A stretch of 53,036 nucleotides of DNA, from positions 5,495-58,530 of the forward strand of contig NZ_LT962472.1 in NCBI RefSeq assembly GCF_900215725.1, written 5' to 3'. Shown here piece after piece: positions 10,099-17,801 of this stretch. The position numbers and the translations under genes were made by a program. The stretch comes from Ezakiella peruensis. Lineage in GTDB: Bacteria; Bacillota; Clostridia; Tissierellales; Peptoniphilaceae. How positions within the stretch are numbered: position 1 is the first letter of the stretch; each line of letters starts with the position of its first letter. The notes under the pieces are model-generated. The model was not told the DNA's origin, ran no database searches, and saw nothing but the letters and a program-made list of their open reading frames with translations.

Positions 10099-11871
10099 TT
10101 ACTCAGAGTACCATTTGGCCTGTGCCTGCACCATCGAATAATACTCTCCCTTTCTCTCCATCAACTCTTCATGCGTGCCCCTTTCACTCACCTTGCCCCC
10201 ATTCATGACGACGATTTCGTCGGCAATACGGGCTGATCCAATTCTGTGAGTTATTAGTAAACCAATTTTGCCTTCAGAGATTTCGCGGAGTTTATTATAG
10301 AGTGCAGATTCTTCCAGTGGGTCGATTGCCGCTGTTGGTTCGTCAAAAGCGATTATGTCGCGGTCGCGGTAGACGCCACGGGCGATTGCCACCCTTTGCC
10401 ATTGGCCGCCGGAGAGGTCAACGCCGTGGAAGTCCCGGGCCAAAATTGTAGATCCTCCTTGGGGAAAGATTGCCATATTTTCTGAGAGGCCAGCTTTTTC
10501 TAGGGCTCCCTTGTAGGATTCATTTTTATTTAGGTCTGAGATTTCTATGTTTTCATCCAGTTGCATTTTGTATTTATAATAATCTTGGAAGATTGCGCTT
10601 GCTTTTTCCCTGAGGTTAGGTCCTATAATTTCCTGATTCATTTTATCGTAGTATTTTATATTACCTTCCCCACTATCATATAGGCCAAGGATTAATTTTA
10701 AGAGTGTCGACTTGCCTGACCCGTTTTCTCCAACTATTGCGAGTAATTTATTTTTCTCTAGGTCTAGGTTAACATCTTTTACTGCATAGTCTTCAGCTTT
10801 TGGATATTTAAATGACAGATTTCTTACAGATATTTTTTCTATATCTGTAAGATTTTTTCCAATTTCCTGGTCTGGTTCATTCATTAGCTGTAAGTAAAAT
10901 TCTATACCGCTGTATCTCTCAGCTATTGGTTGGAAGAAGTTGGTCAAAAATTCTTCAATCATTTTAAACATAAATTCCATTGACCCAATTGTGGCTGCTA
11001 AAAATCCCGCATCAGCATCACCCAAGAGGGTGGCTCGAATTATCAGATAAATTACTCCGACATATGCACTTGCAGATACTAGTTGCAGAAGGGTTTCTAT
11101 TATAAATATTTTTAAATTTGCCTTTAGCTTTAAGCTTTTTACGGCTTCCCATCCGGTTTTATACTTTCCGTACAAGAAATTATAAAAGCCCCCCATACGC
11201 ATTTCTTTGGCAGCTGGCCCCACAATGTATTTTCTGTACTCATCACGAACTCTGGTTATTTGTGTTTCTTCTTTGCGCATTTTCACAAATATTTTTACCT
11301 TGACAAAATAAGCCAAAATCGCTGGTAGCAAGAGCAGTGGAAAGATTAAGGCCAAACTTGCATTTTTGCCTGCCATGTAGACTGTTGGTATGATAAAAAG
11401 TGGTAGGTATCCGGCTATGCTCATAATCAAAAGGACCAAGAAAAGTATGACGTCTTGAGCCCCTGCCCTTGCCCTTGAAAGCTTCAAGAGATTGTCTGGG
11501 TCTTCAAAATAGAGGGGCTTTAAAGTTTTTATCTTCCTCATCATATTGTTTTCTATAACCTTGTAGCCAGATTGGATAAACTTGTTAATGTAGAAATTTA
11601 CAACTGCATTTATAATTTGCTGAAATATTATAAACGAAAAGAATATTCCCATCCACAAGGCAACAGTTTGGACTGGCCCGCCATTTATATACTCATTTAC
11701 ATATTGGAAAAATTTTGCCTGAACAATTATATTTAATCCCAAAAATGTCGATTGCAAAAAAGATGATATTAAAGTCATCCAAAAGTCTTTGGAGTTTTTC
11801 TTTAACATAGGTTTTAATGCGATTGGTGTAACATCTTTAAATGTTTTAAAAAATTTCTTTAGACCCTTCAT
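10099..11871 (-). CDS. ABC exporter half-transporter (permease fused to ATPase), second subunit
   Basis: The product is 590 residues. An N-terminal six-helix exporter-type membrane domain (about 1-300) is followed by a nucleotide-binding domain with Walker A GENGSGKS (about 382), signature LSGGQWQR (about 487), Walker B IIAFDEPTAAIDP (about 513) and H-loop LLITHR. The preceding gene's TAA overlaps the ATG at 11871 (TAATG), the likely start by translational coupling; an ATG 12 nt upstream (11883) lies too close to the AAAGGA site. With its partner it should form a heterodimeric exporter in the cytoplasmic membrane. The signature and catalytic glutamate (DEP) look intact in both halves, so an asymmetric ATPase pair is not obvious. 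Substrate cannot be told from sequence; drugs, peptides or lipids are typical. Confidence 0.88.
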   Translation of the reverse strand: MKGLKKFFKTFKDVTPIALKPMLKKNSKDFWMTLISSFLQSTFLGLNIIVQAKFFQYVNEYINGGPVQTVALWMGIFFSFIIFQQIINAVVNFYINKFIQSGYKVIENNMMRKIKTLKPLYFEDPDNLLKLSRARAGAQDVILFLVLLIMSIAGYLPLFIIPTVYMAGKNASLALIFPLLLLPAILAYFVKVKIFVKMRKEETQITRVRDEYRKYIVGPAAKEMRMGGFYNFLYGKYKTGWEAVKSLKLKANLKIFIIETLLQLVSASAYVGVIYLIIRATLLGDADAGFLAATIGSMEFMFKMIEEFLTNFFQPIAERYSGIEFYLQLMNEPDQEIGKNLTDIEKISVRNLSFKYPKAEDYAVKDVNLDLEKNKLLAIVGENGSGKSTLLKLILGLYDSGEGNIKYYDKMNQEIIGPNLREKASAIFQDYYKYKMQLDENIEISDLNKNESYKGALEKAGLSENMAIFPQGGSTILARDFHGVDLSGGQWQRVAIARGVYRDRDIIAFDEPTAAIDPLEESALYNKLREISEGKIGLLITHRIGSARIADEIVVMNGGKVSERGTHEELMERKGEYYSMVQAQAKWYSE

Positions 11872-13652
11872 TATAAATACCATTCCTTTTGTGAGTTATA
11901 CATTTCAAAATAATCTCCCTCCAGAGCCATCATTTCTCCATGTGTGCCGTGCTCATAAACCTTGCCATCTTTAAACAAAAAGATTTCGTCGCTAAGCGAA
12001 GTGGACCCCAACCTATGTGAAATAAAAATGGTTGTGCGACCACTAGTTAGCTTGCCCATTTTATGGTAGAGCTTGGATTCAGTTGTTGGGTCCATAGCGG
12101 CAGTTGGCTCGTCCAGAACTATAACTGGAGAATCGGATACAACCGCACGAGCTAAGGCTATTCTCTGTCTTTGACCGCCAGATAAATCTGCTCCCTCTTG
12201 GTCCAGCTTGCCAATCTCCGTTTCAATTCCATCCGGCATCTTGTTAACCATTTCTCTTAAATCTAAGTCATCAATAGTTTCATTGATTTTTGCTTCCCTA
12301 TTCTCATATCCCATAGCAATATTATTTCTAATGCTTGTTCCAAAAATCGTGTAATCTTGGAAGATTGCAGAGAAATACGCCCTCCGCTTGGCAAGAGGAA
12401 TTGTACGTGCGTCTACTCCATTGATTAAAATTTCTCCATCGTAATTGTCGTAAAGACCAAGCATCAGCTTTATAACTGTAGATTTACCGCTACCATTAGC
12501 GCCTACCAATGAATAGTGACGGCCCTTATCAAATCTAAAACTCATACCCTTTAGGATTTCACGATCTGTACCCGGATAAGTAAAATAAACATTCTTAAAT
12601 TCTATAGATTCAAAATTAGGAACTTCATTTGGTCTAACGAGAGCATTCTCTTCCTCGTCAAAGGACATAAATTTAAAGAAATCATTGAAAAATAATTTGG
12701 CGGTTGTAAATCCATCCATAACCTGTGGCACAGTCCAGCCAACACTTTGAACAAGGGCAGTAATAAGTCCAATAAGCGATGAATAGATACCAAAACTAAT
12801 GATTCCAGCCCTTAAAGGTTGTAAAAGAATAATGGCAACTGAAAGCACAATCAAAGAAAAGACAACAGACCCAGCCTTGCTTCTAATAAACCAGTCACGC
12901 ATAACCTTAAACTGAGCATCGTGAATTTGCATAAACTTATCTAGGTCTTTTTCGTTGTAATGGTCGGAATAGTCAAATAAGTAACGCTCTTTTGCGGCCT
13001 CCTTGCTCAAGAGCACCTCATCAAGACTATCGACATACCTCTTTTTGTCATTCAAAGACTTGTCTTCCTCATAAGTCTTCTTAGCGCCCTTATTGGCCAG
13101 CCACAAAAGCGGCATAACAATTACCAAAGTAACCGGCACAATCCACCAAACATACCTAGTAATGGTAATCATAGCAGACACAACTGTAAAACCTACAATA
13201 AACATCTGCTGATAAGTCATAATCACATTTGAAAATTGGGACAAAGTATCCTTATCAACCTGCTTTATAAGATCCAAAGATTCATTATCCTCAAGCCGCC
13301 AATACTTTAATTTGGTGTGCTTGTCGATAATCATCTCATTCAAAACGCCCTCAAGCTTTACATTAATAACAGATGATAGCCATTCCAAAAGCGGTTTGGA
13401 AATCATCTGATAAGCCATAAGGGCACACAAAATTCCCGCATACTTAAATACTAAAGACAGATCATCCATCTTTCCAACTTGGTCAATAACAGCATCAACT
13501 GTAAGACCCATAAAAATTGCAATGGCAGTTGGGCTAAGACCCCTAAGAATTGTAAAAACAACGTGAAAAATCACTGCCAGAGGAGCAGTTTTAAAAATCA
13601 GGCCATAACCCTTTAAACTTGCCCCCTTAACCTTTTCATCTTTCTCTTTCAT
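11871..13652 (-). CDS. ABC exporter half-transporter (permease fused to ATPase), first subunit
   Basis: The product is 593 residues with the same layout as its downstream partner: membrane domain about 1-330, Walker A GANGSGKST (about 384), signature LSGGQRQR (about 489), Walker B VIVLDEPTAAMDP (about 514), and H-loop FISHR. The start at 13652 follows a strong AAGGAGAGGG site. The gene opens a two-gene operon whose cistrons overlap by one base. Identity between the halves is only family-level, which supports a heterodimer over a recent duplication. The substrate is unknown. Confidence 0.88.
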   Translation of the reverse strand: MKEKDEKVKGASLKGYGLIFKTAPLAVIFHVVFTILRGLSPTAIAIFMGLTVDAVIDQVGKMDDLSLVFKYAGILCALMAYQMISKPLLEWLSSVINVKLEGVLNEMIIDKHTKLKYWRLEDNESLDLIKQVDKDTLSQFSNVIMTYQQMFIVGFTVVSAMITITRYVWWIVPVTLVIVMPLLWLANKGAKKTYEEDKSLNDKKRYVDSLDEVLLSKEAAKERYLFDYSDHYNEKDLDKFMQIHDAQFKVMRDWFIRSKAGSVVFSLIVLSVAIILLQPLRAGIISFGIYSSLIGLITALVQSVGWTVPQVMDGFTTAKLFFNDFFKFMSFDEEENALVRPNEVPNFESIEFKNVYFTYPGTDREILKGMSFRFDKGRHYSLVGANGSGKSTVIKLMLGLYDNYDGEILINGVDARTIPLAKRRAYFSAIFQDYTIFGTSIRNNIAMGYENREAKINETIDDLDLREMVNKMPDGIETEIGKLDQEGADLSGGQRQRIALARAVVSDSPVIVLDEPTAAMDPTTESKLYHKMGKLTSGRTTIFISHRLGSTSLSDEIFLFKDGKVYEHGTHGEMMALEGDYFEMYNSQKEWYL

Positions 13653-13797
13653 AATCCCTCTCCTTTTGTTTTATTTTTTATACGCCATATGTATGGGTAA
13701 AATGTTTTGTAAATTTAATCTCGTCCTCGCGGCATCGAGCCTACTCGTACGAGGTCGTCGCATGCGAATATTTTTTGCCAATGTCCTTCATCGAAAT

Positions 13798-13833
13798 TTC
13801 GCCTTGCGGTGTAGAGGCCGATTTATTTCGGCC
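13798..13833 (+). repeat. H2 hairpin cassette beside the IS3-derived element
   Basis: Header 13798-13823 matches 9319-9344. The hairpin is GGCCGA, loop TTTATT, TCGGCC (13816-13833); the preceding bases GTAGA also match the copy at 52652-52674 read in reverse. The last three bases GCC (13831-13833) are the target duplication of the element that begins at 13834. Confidence 0.65.
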
Positions 13834-14302
13834 TGGGGTGTTCCCAAAAAGTTGGACAAATAATTTGTTCATCTAAAAGAATGCTTTCTACTTGCTAACT
13901 AAATTTTTGAATGCGATTGTCAAGGGTTGCGAAGCAACTTGCATAGCCCTTGACATAAAGCTTATTCAAAAATTTATCATATAGCAAGAAAGCTTCTTTA
14001 TGCTCTTTCTTTTTCTTCGTAATACTTGGCCCTTTTTTCATTTGGACTTAGGTAGTTGTTCTTTTCTTCTTTCTTGTAAAGTTAAGGTGTTTCTTTTGTT
14101 TGAGTCCATAAAGGCATCTGGTCCGTATTCGTTGTATGTTTGGATCCAACCTTGAAGGGTTGTTTTGGGTATGTTGTTAATTTTTACAAATTTTCTAAGT
14201 GATAGTTTTGAGTTTAGATATTCTTCTACTTTTTTCTTTTTGTAGTCTTTGGTGTAGTCCATGTTCTCCTCCTTTTGTGTCCAATTTTCGGGGAACAGGA
14301 CA
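13834..14302 (-). mobile_element. Non-autonomous IS3-family element, copy 1 (469 bp)
   Basis: The element runs TG to CA on both strands. Imperfect terminal inverted repeats share TGTTCCC, AAAA and TTGGACA. It is flanked by the 3-bp repeat GCC (13831-13833 and 14303-14305). It contains an OrfA start, a fragment that reads like the last residues of OrfB (LSPNEKRAKYYEEKERA in another frame), and a nested inverted repeat of about 110 nt (13887-13997). The OrfB catalytic core is missing, so it is an internally deleted derivative needing a transposase in trans. A second copy in reverse orientation lies at 49396-49823. The terminal bases resemble those of the IS150 group. Confidence 0.88.
14038..14262 (-). 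pseudogene. IS3-family OrfA remnant
   Basis: The frame encodes 74 residues with a helix-turn-helix typical of IS3 OrfA (LRKFVKINNIPKTTLQGWIQ). Its ATG at 14262 is preceded by AAGGAGGAG. After about residue 53 (AFMDS) the frame runs into sequence from the far end of the parent element, so most of OrfA's C-terminal part and nearly all of OrfB are absent. It might still make a DNA-binding peptide that recognises the element's ends; that is speculation. Confidence 0.75.
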
Positions 14303-14436
14303 GCCATCTCGGACACGGGGTTCAATGCCCCGTGGTCGAGGATTTAGGCTACGGATATTTTTGTAGCCATGTACCGTCCACTTTATTGTGGACACCTCAA
14401 TCACCTAGGCTCGATGCCAGGTGATTGAGACCTATT
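14303..14436 (-). repeat. Cluster of four hairpins in the maf 3' flank
   Basis: Reading away from the maf stop codon: stem CTCAATCACCT with AGGTGATTGAG (14396-14429, 11 bp); H2 hairpin GTCCAC, loop TTTATT, GTGGAC (14376-14393); GGCTAC/GTAGCC (14347-14368); CACGGGG/CCCCGTG (14314-14334). All four stems are perfect. The T-rich tail of a terminator is absent from each on the minus strand. The H2 member shares its TTTATT loop with the copies at 9386, 13816 and 52652 but has different stem bases. Confidence 0.7.
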
Positions 14437-15009
14437 TTAAATCAAATATCTTATAGATTCTATCGGCAATCCCACGACGTTATAATAGTCGCCCTCTATC
14501 TCTTCCATAAAATACGCCCCCCTGTCTTGTATCCCATACGCCCCCGCCTTGCCTGTGGAATAACCATCCCTCACATAGGCTTTGGCAAAGGCCAGATAAT
14601 TCTCATCCATAGGAATAAAGCGAACTGTAGATGTAACCGTTTTGTTAATTATATCATATTTACCTATAATAGCAAAGCCCGTCATCACCTCATGACTTTT
14701 GCCTGCCAAAGATTTTAGCATTTCAAGAGCGTCCTCGTCATCTTTGGGCTTGCCCAAGGGCTTATCTGCAAAGACCATGGTGTCAGCCGCCAAAATAATC
14801 TGGTCATCGCCGACCTTTTCTTGAATAGCCCTCGCCTTTGCCAAAGCCAGGGCCTTCAAGCACTCTTCACGTTCATTTTTGTCCGCCAAATCATATTTAT
14901 TTCTAATAATATCCTCGTCAATGTCCGGCGCCATGGTCACAAAATCAATGGCAAACATTTCAAGGATTTCCCGCCGCCTGGGCGAAGATGATGCAAGGAT
15001 TATAGACAT
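14437..15009 (-). CDS. maf: Maf family nucleotide pyrophosphatase
   Basis: The product is 190 residues. It begins with the Maf signature MSIILASSSPRRREIL and keeps the internal ILAADTMVFADKPLGKP motif with the catalytic Asp. Maf proteins hydrolyse non-canonical or modified nucleoside triphosphates to monophosphates in the cytoplasm, cleaning the nucleotide pool and, in some bacteria, affecting septum formation. The ATG at 15009 follows AGGAGGGTG; an in-frame extension to 15069 lacks such a site and adds a basic, non-homologous leader. The HAD phosphatase gene lies upstream on the same strand, but about 590 nt of repeat cassettes intervene. Confidence 0.92.
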   Translation of the reverse strand: MSIILASSSPRRREILEMFAIDFVTMAPDIDEDIIRNKYDLADKNEREECLKALALAKARAIQEKVGDDQIILAADTMVFADKPLGKPKDDEDALEMLKSLAGKSHEVMTGFAIIGKYDIINKTVTSTVRFIPMDENYLAFAKAYVRDGYSTGKAGAYGIQDRGAYFMEEIEGDYYNVVGLPIESIRYLI

Positions 15010-15056
15010 AAGCACCCTCCTTCTTTTTTTATAATATCTCGTCCGCCTAAGCGAAC

Positions 15057-15369
15057 GAGTGGCGACCATTTCAGGATCGCCGTTACAACGTTCTAAAAAA
15101 TATTCGTAATCTATTGGTTTTTACGACAAATGTTCATACCCGCAAGGGGCAATCACATTCGCCGAATGTCTGGGATTTTCCTCAGATTGTTGCAACCAAT
15201 CAAACAAAATTTTTTGTCCGAAATTCTCCTCAGACTCTTGTCCTCAATCGTTCTTCCCTTCGGTCTAACGATTGAACAAGAGGTTGCGTGAGTCAACGCT
15301 TGCCAATCATCTTCACGCTTTCGCGTTCGATTCTTGGGCGTGGCTGCAATCGGCCGCTACCAACGTTCT
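15057..15369 (+). repeat. Composite hairpin-cassette repeat (H4 core, two H1 modules, tail)
   Basis: The H4 core at 15061-15082 is identical to 9695-9716. A partial H1 begins CTCAGATTGTTG near 15181. A full H1 lies at 15229-15295: CTCAGA, stems CTCTTG/CAAGAG and TCAATCGTT/AACGATTGA, then GTTGCGTGAGTCA. The tail (15306-15347) matches 9841-9887. TACAACGTTCT near 15084 recurs near 9896, with a variant at 15359. Nothing here looks coding. Confidence 0.7.
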
Positions 15370-15516
15370 TATCAATATTTATATTTATATTTTTATTGTG
15401 CATAAAAATTTTTTATTGCTGAGCATAACCAATTTGTTAGATAAAATTGATGAATTTTTTAAACATATATTTCGCTAGAAAATTTGATGAAATTTGGAGT
15501 GGACGAATTTTTTGCC

Positions 15517-15603
15517 GACGCAGGTGTGCTAAGTGCACTCCGAGGAGGCAAATAAATTGGGGCCGCTTCAAAGGTCGCAATTTTAATGCGAAATATCGCG
15601 ATT
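15517..15603 (-). repeat. 3'-flank hairpin cassette, type H3, copy 3
   Basis: GGTGTGC (15523-15529) pairs with GCACTCC (15535-15541), with one T-T mismatch at the same place as copy 2, around loop TAAGT. A GCGGTTAAAA stretch lies directly past the HAD stop codon, as past the ABC gene at 10099. The stem is 63 nt past the stop. Confidence 0.6.
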
Positions 15604-16224
15604 TTAACCGCAAATCTTTAATATATCTTTTGGCTCTTTAAACGATATCGCCTTTTCTTTTAGGTGTTCTGTGGTCCCCCACTCTGCAATTCCGTAACTT
15701 ATTCCTGCGTCGATTGCGGCCATATGGTCGGTCACAGCATTGCCAATATAAATGGTCTCTGCCGGATTTAGTCCGTGCTTTTTCATATACCAGACCAGCA
15801 TGTCGCCGGAGGGTTTGGGATTAGCCACATGGTCCCTGCAGGCGTAGTCGTCAAAGTACTCGCCCAGACCATTGTGGGCCAGGGCGTACTCGCACTCATC
15901 GGTGTCGCGATTAGACGCCATTCCCATAAAATTAACTTTAGTTTTTATTTGGTCCAAGACCTCCTTCATGCCGGGGAAAAATTTCAAACTCCCAGACAAA
16001 TCGTGAAAGTGTCTGTAAAGCTCGGCCATATTTTCCTCATTGGTTTCTAGCCCTAAGGCCTTCAAAGTCTCCAACGAAGGATTGTGAAAGGCAAAGTCTC
16101 TCTCCTCCCCCTCTAAGTGGCGGCCAATTTTATCCATGGCCAGGCGGTCAAAAGCCTCTATAGTCTGCGAACGGGAATCCAAGAGAGTCCCGTCCACATC
16201 AAAAATAATATTCTTAAAAATCAT
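15604..16224 (-). CDS. HAD-superfamily hydrolase, phosphoglycolate phosphatase-like
   Basis: The product is 206 residues. Motif I is FDVDGTLLDS (nucleophile Asp at about 9), motif II is the Ser/Asn of MASNRDTD, and motif III is the Lys of NPKPSGD. Motif IV reads IGNAVTDHMAA, where most relatives have an Asp in place of the Asn after Gly; the second Asp is kept. An alpha-helical cap follows motif I. It is a cytoplasmic phosphatase for small phospho-metabolites; the substrate cannot be told. Its ATG abuts the stop of a 16-codon ORF (TAA then ATG), and its own ribosome binding site (GGGGAG) is poorly spaced, so translation may depend on coupling to that ORF. Confidence 0.82.
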   Translation of the reverse strand: MIFKNIIFDVDGTLLDSRSQTIEAFDRLAMDKIGRHLEGEERDFAFHNPSLETLKALGLETNEENMAELYRHFHDLSGSLKFFPGMKEVLDQIKTKVNFMGMASNRDTDECEYALAHNGLGEYFDDYACRDHVANPKPSGDMLVWYMKKHGLNPAETIYIGNAVTDHMAAIDAGISYGIAEWGTTEHLKEKAISFKEPKDILKICG

Positions 16225-16275
16225 TTAAAAGTCAACGCTCCCCAAAAGTTCTAAAACTTTTTTAATATTATCCAT
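16225..16275 (-). CDS. 16-residue leader ORF coupled to the HAD phosphatase
   Basis: ATG at 16275 stands five bases after a perfect AGGAGG, better than the site of the large gene behind it. The frame encodes MDNIKKVLELLGSVDF and stops directly against the HAD start codon. The peptide is amphipathic and has no family I recognise. The arrangement is that of a translationally coupled leader, in which ribosomes ending on the short frame restart on the HAD gene. It could instead be an independent small protein. It is supported by the ribosome binding site and by the exact junction only. Confidence 0.5.
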   Translation of the reverse strand: MDNIKKVLELLGSVDF

Positions 16276-16328
16276 AAAAACCTCCTAAAAATTCTTCTTC
16301 GTGGCAATAATCATAAACCACCACATTT

Positions 16329-16357
16329 ATTCTACACTAAATGCAAAGTAAAGTAAA
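16329..16357 (-). promoter_or_regulatory. Predicted promoter of the leader ORF and HAD gene
   Basis: On the minus strand, TTTACT (16352-16357) and TAGAAT (16329-16334) are 17 nt apart. The -10 matches five of six consensus bases and the -35 four of six. Confidence 0.5.
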
Positions 16358-16384
16358 CAAAAAGCAGAGGCCGGAGCCTCCGCT
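16358..16384 (-). terminator. Intrinsic terminator of the stalk/NPCBM gene
   Basis: AGCAGAGGC pairs with GCCTCCGCT (one mismatch) around a 4-nt loop. A TTTTT run follows on the minus strand. T-rich sequence also follows on the plus strand, so it could work in both directions. Confidence 0.75.
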
Positions 16385-16438
16385 TATTTTTTAATTTTAT
16401 TTGCCCTAGGGCTTTTAGTGAAATTCTATAAAAGAATT

Positions 16439-17167
16439 TTATCTAACCATAATGTCTGTAAATGCTGAATTTGACTTCATAGAGTTGGAAATAACTTCAT
16501 ATTTGATTTCAAGAAGTCTAACACCTGTTACATTTAGGTTTACATCAACCGGAAGTTGGCCAGAGATTATATCATAAGACTGAATAATAGTACCATCTGC
16601 TATAAAATCAAAACGAATTGTACTTCCCTCTTGATCGGCACCCAATTTACCTGTTAGATTTGTATATTGTCCATCAAGATTAAAATTGGTATGACCTTTT
16701 CTGTCATAATATGACCTATATAGAACCCCATTAGTGTATTCTTTACCAGCTAATGATAGGGACTTCCTATCACTTGTTTTATAAACATTAGCTCTTTCTA
16801 TGCTAAATGGATCCATAACATCTGTTAAATATTGGCCAGTGCTTGGAGCTGGAGTATTGTTTTGATTATCTGCAACTGGAGCTGCGGCGCCATCGCCAAT
16901 AAAAATAGTCTTGGTTGCATCGTCCCATTGAACATTCTTGCCCAAAGCTTCTGCAAGAGCACGGACTGGGAGATAAGTGGTGCCTTCATAAGCAAATGGC
17001 TCGATCTTGTTGCCAGCCATGTCATTACCCATGACTACTTCCTTGCCGTCAACCACAAGCTTGATACCCATGTAGTCAACTGTGATGTTCTTTCTAAAAC
17101 TTGCAGCAAAAATTGCTGATGAAAGTAAAAGAACGCCTACCAAAATAAATACTAAACGTTTTTTCAT
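16439..17167 (-). CDS. Secreted protein with copper-amine-oxidase-N-like stalk and NPCBM-like domain
   Basis: The product is 242 residues. It has an N-terminal signal or anchor segment (about 1-22). A stalk domain of the 'copper amine oxidase N-terminal' type follows, with GTTYLPVRALAEALG and VQWDDATKTIFI (about 35-90). After a Gln/Asn/Pro-rich linker comes a beta domain resembling NPCBM (about 118-242), ending VRLLEIKYEV and DIMVR. NPCBM modules bind carbohydrate, and stalk domains are spacers on exported proteins of clostridia; no enzyme domain is present. The ATG at 17167 is preceded by AGGAGG. A cell-surface or secreted binding role is inferred. Confidence 0.75.
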   Translation of the reverse strand: MKKRLVFILVGVLLLSSAIFAASFRKNITVDYMGIKLVVDGKEVVMGNDMAGNKIEPFAYEGTTYLPVRALAEALGKNVQWDDATKTIFIGDGAAAPVADNQNNTPAPSTGQYLTDVMDPFSIERANVYKTSDRKSLSLAGKEYTNGVLYRSYYDRKGHTNFNLDGQYTNLTGKLGADQEGSTIRFDFIADGTIIQSYDIISGQLPVDVNLNVTGVRLLEIKYEVISNSMKSNSAFTDIMVR

Positions 17168-17303
17168 AATATAAATCCTCCTATATATTATTATATATAA
17201 ATTTTACCACAAGAGTCATGTAAAGTAAATATAAAAACCCCCAGTCGTGGGAAATTAAATTTTTCACTTATTCAAGATTTTTCTGTCCGTACATACGAGA
17301 CAT

Positions 17304-17510
17304 TTAGCCATTAAGCCAATCCTCAAAATTATAACCCCGGGCTTCCAGCTGATTTTTGATAGAATCGAGGGCAAATATATAACCCGCTACAACCCCCTCA
17401 TCAAAATCGCTCTTAATATTTTGCTTCCAGTATTCTTTACTATCTATAAGCACTTCAATAATTGCCTTTAAAGTCTCCTGAGACCAAGTCCAATCTTCAT
17501 TCTCTATCAT
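17304..17510 (-). CDS. Small hypothetical protein (68 aa)
   Basis: The short, acidic protein is rich in Trp, Glu and Asp. It is predicted mostly helical, with no signal or membrane segment. The start follows AAAGGAG. It is the last of three tightly spaced small genes. I do not recognise the family. Such clusters of unrelated small acidic proteins often turn out to be orphan immunity proteins for polymorphic toxins, but no toxin gene lies nearby. Confidence 0.6.
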   Translation of the reverse strand: MIENEDWTWSQETLKAIIEVLIDSKEYWKQNIKSDFDEGVVAGYIFALDSIKNQLEARGYNFEDWLNG

Positions 17511-17534
17511 CTTTATCTCCTTTAATTCTATAAG

Positions 17535-17801
17535 CTAATCAATACCCGCGTGCCTCAAAAAGTCTTCGTCAATATACATTTGATATTTCTCTATCAAATA
17601 CACAAGGCTTTCTTTCCATTGATATTTGTCGTCCCCAAAAATTTTATTCATTCCCAATTTCTTTTTTGTGACTGGGTCTACAAAAGATCCAGGAATTGCT
17701 GCAATTTGTTTATGTGATTTTAAATATTTTATTAAATCCTCTTTGTTTTTATAATTCGCTCTTCTTTCTAAATTGTATTCTACAGTTTTATAATTTATCA
17801 T
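17535..17801 (-). CDS. Small hypothetical protein (88 aa)
   Basis: It is a soluble, lysine- and tyrosine-rich protein with no recognised domain and begins MINYKTVEYN. The start follows AAAAGGAG. It overlaps the end of the upstream 66-aa gene by 14 nt and precedes the 68-aa gene by 24 nt, so the three are very likely one transcript. The segment VDPVTKKKLGMNKIFGDDKY might be a zinc-free beta fold, but that is a guess. Confidence 0.6.
   Translation of the reverse strand: MINYKTVEYNLERRANYKNKEDLIKYLKSHKQIAAIPGSFVDPVTKKKLGMNKIFGDDKYQWKESLVYLIEKYQMYIDEDFLRHAGID

Noticed and set aside
9624-10236. Short plus-strand frames of 60-72 codons at 9.6-10.2 kb
   Set aside because: They overlap repeat hairpins and the ABC gene, lack ribosome binding sites and have no protein-like pattern.
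14311-14340. CGGGG-TTCAATG-CCCCG as the T-arm of a tRNA
   Set aside because: No anticodon arm, D-arm or acceptor stem can be formed around it; it is one of a row of hairpins.
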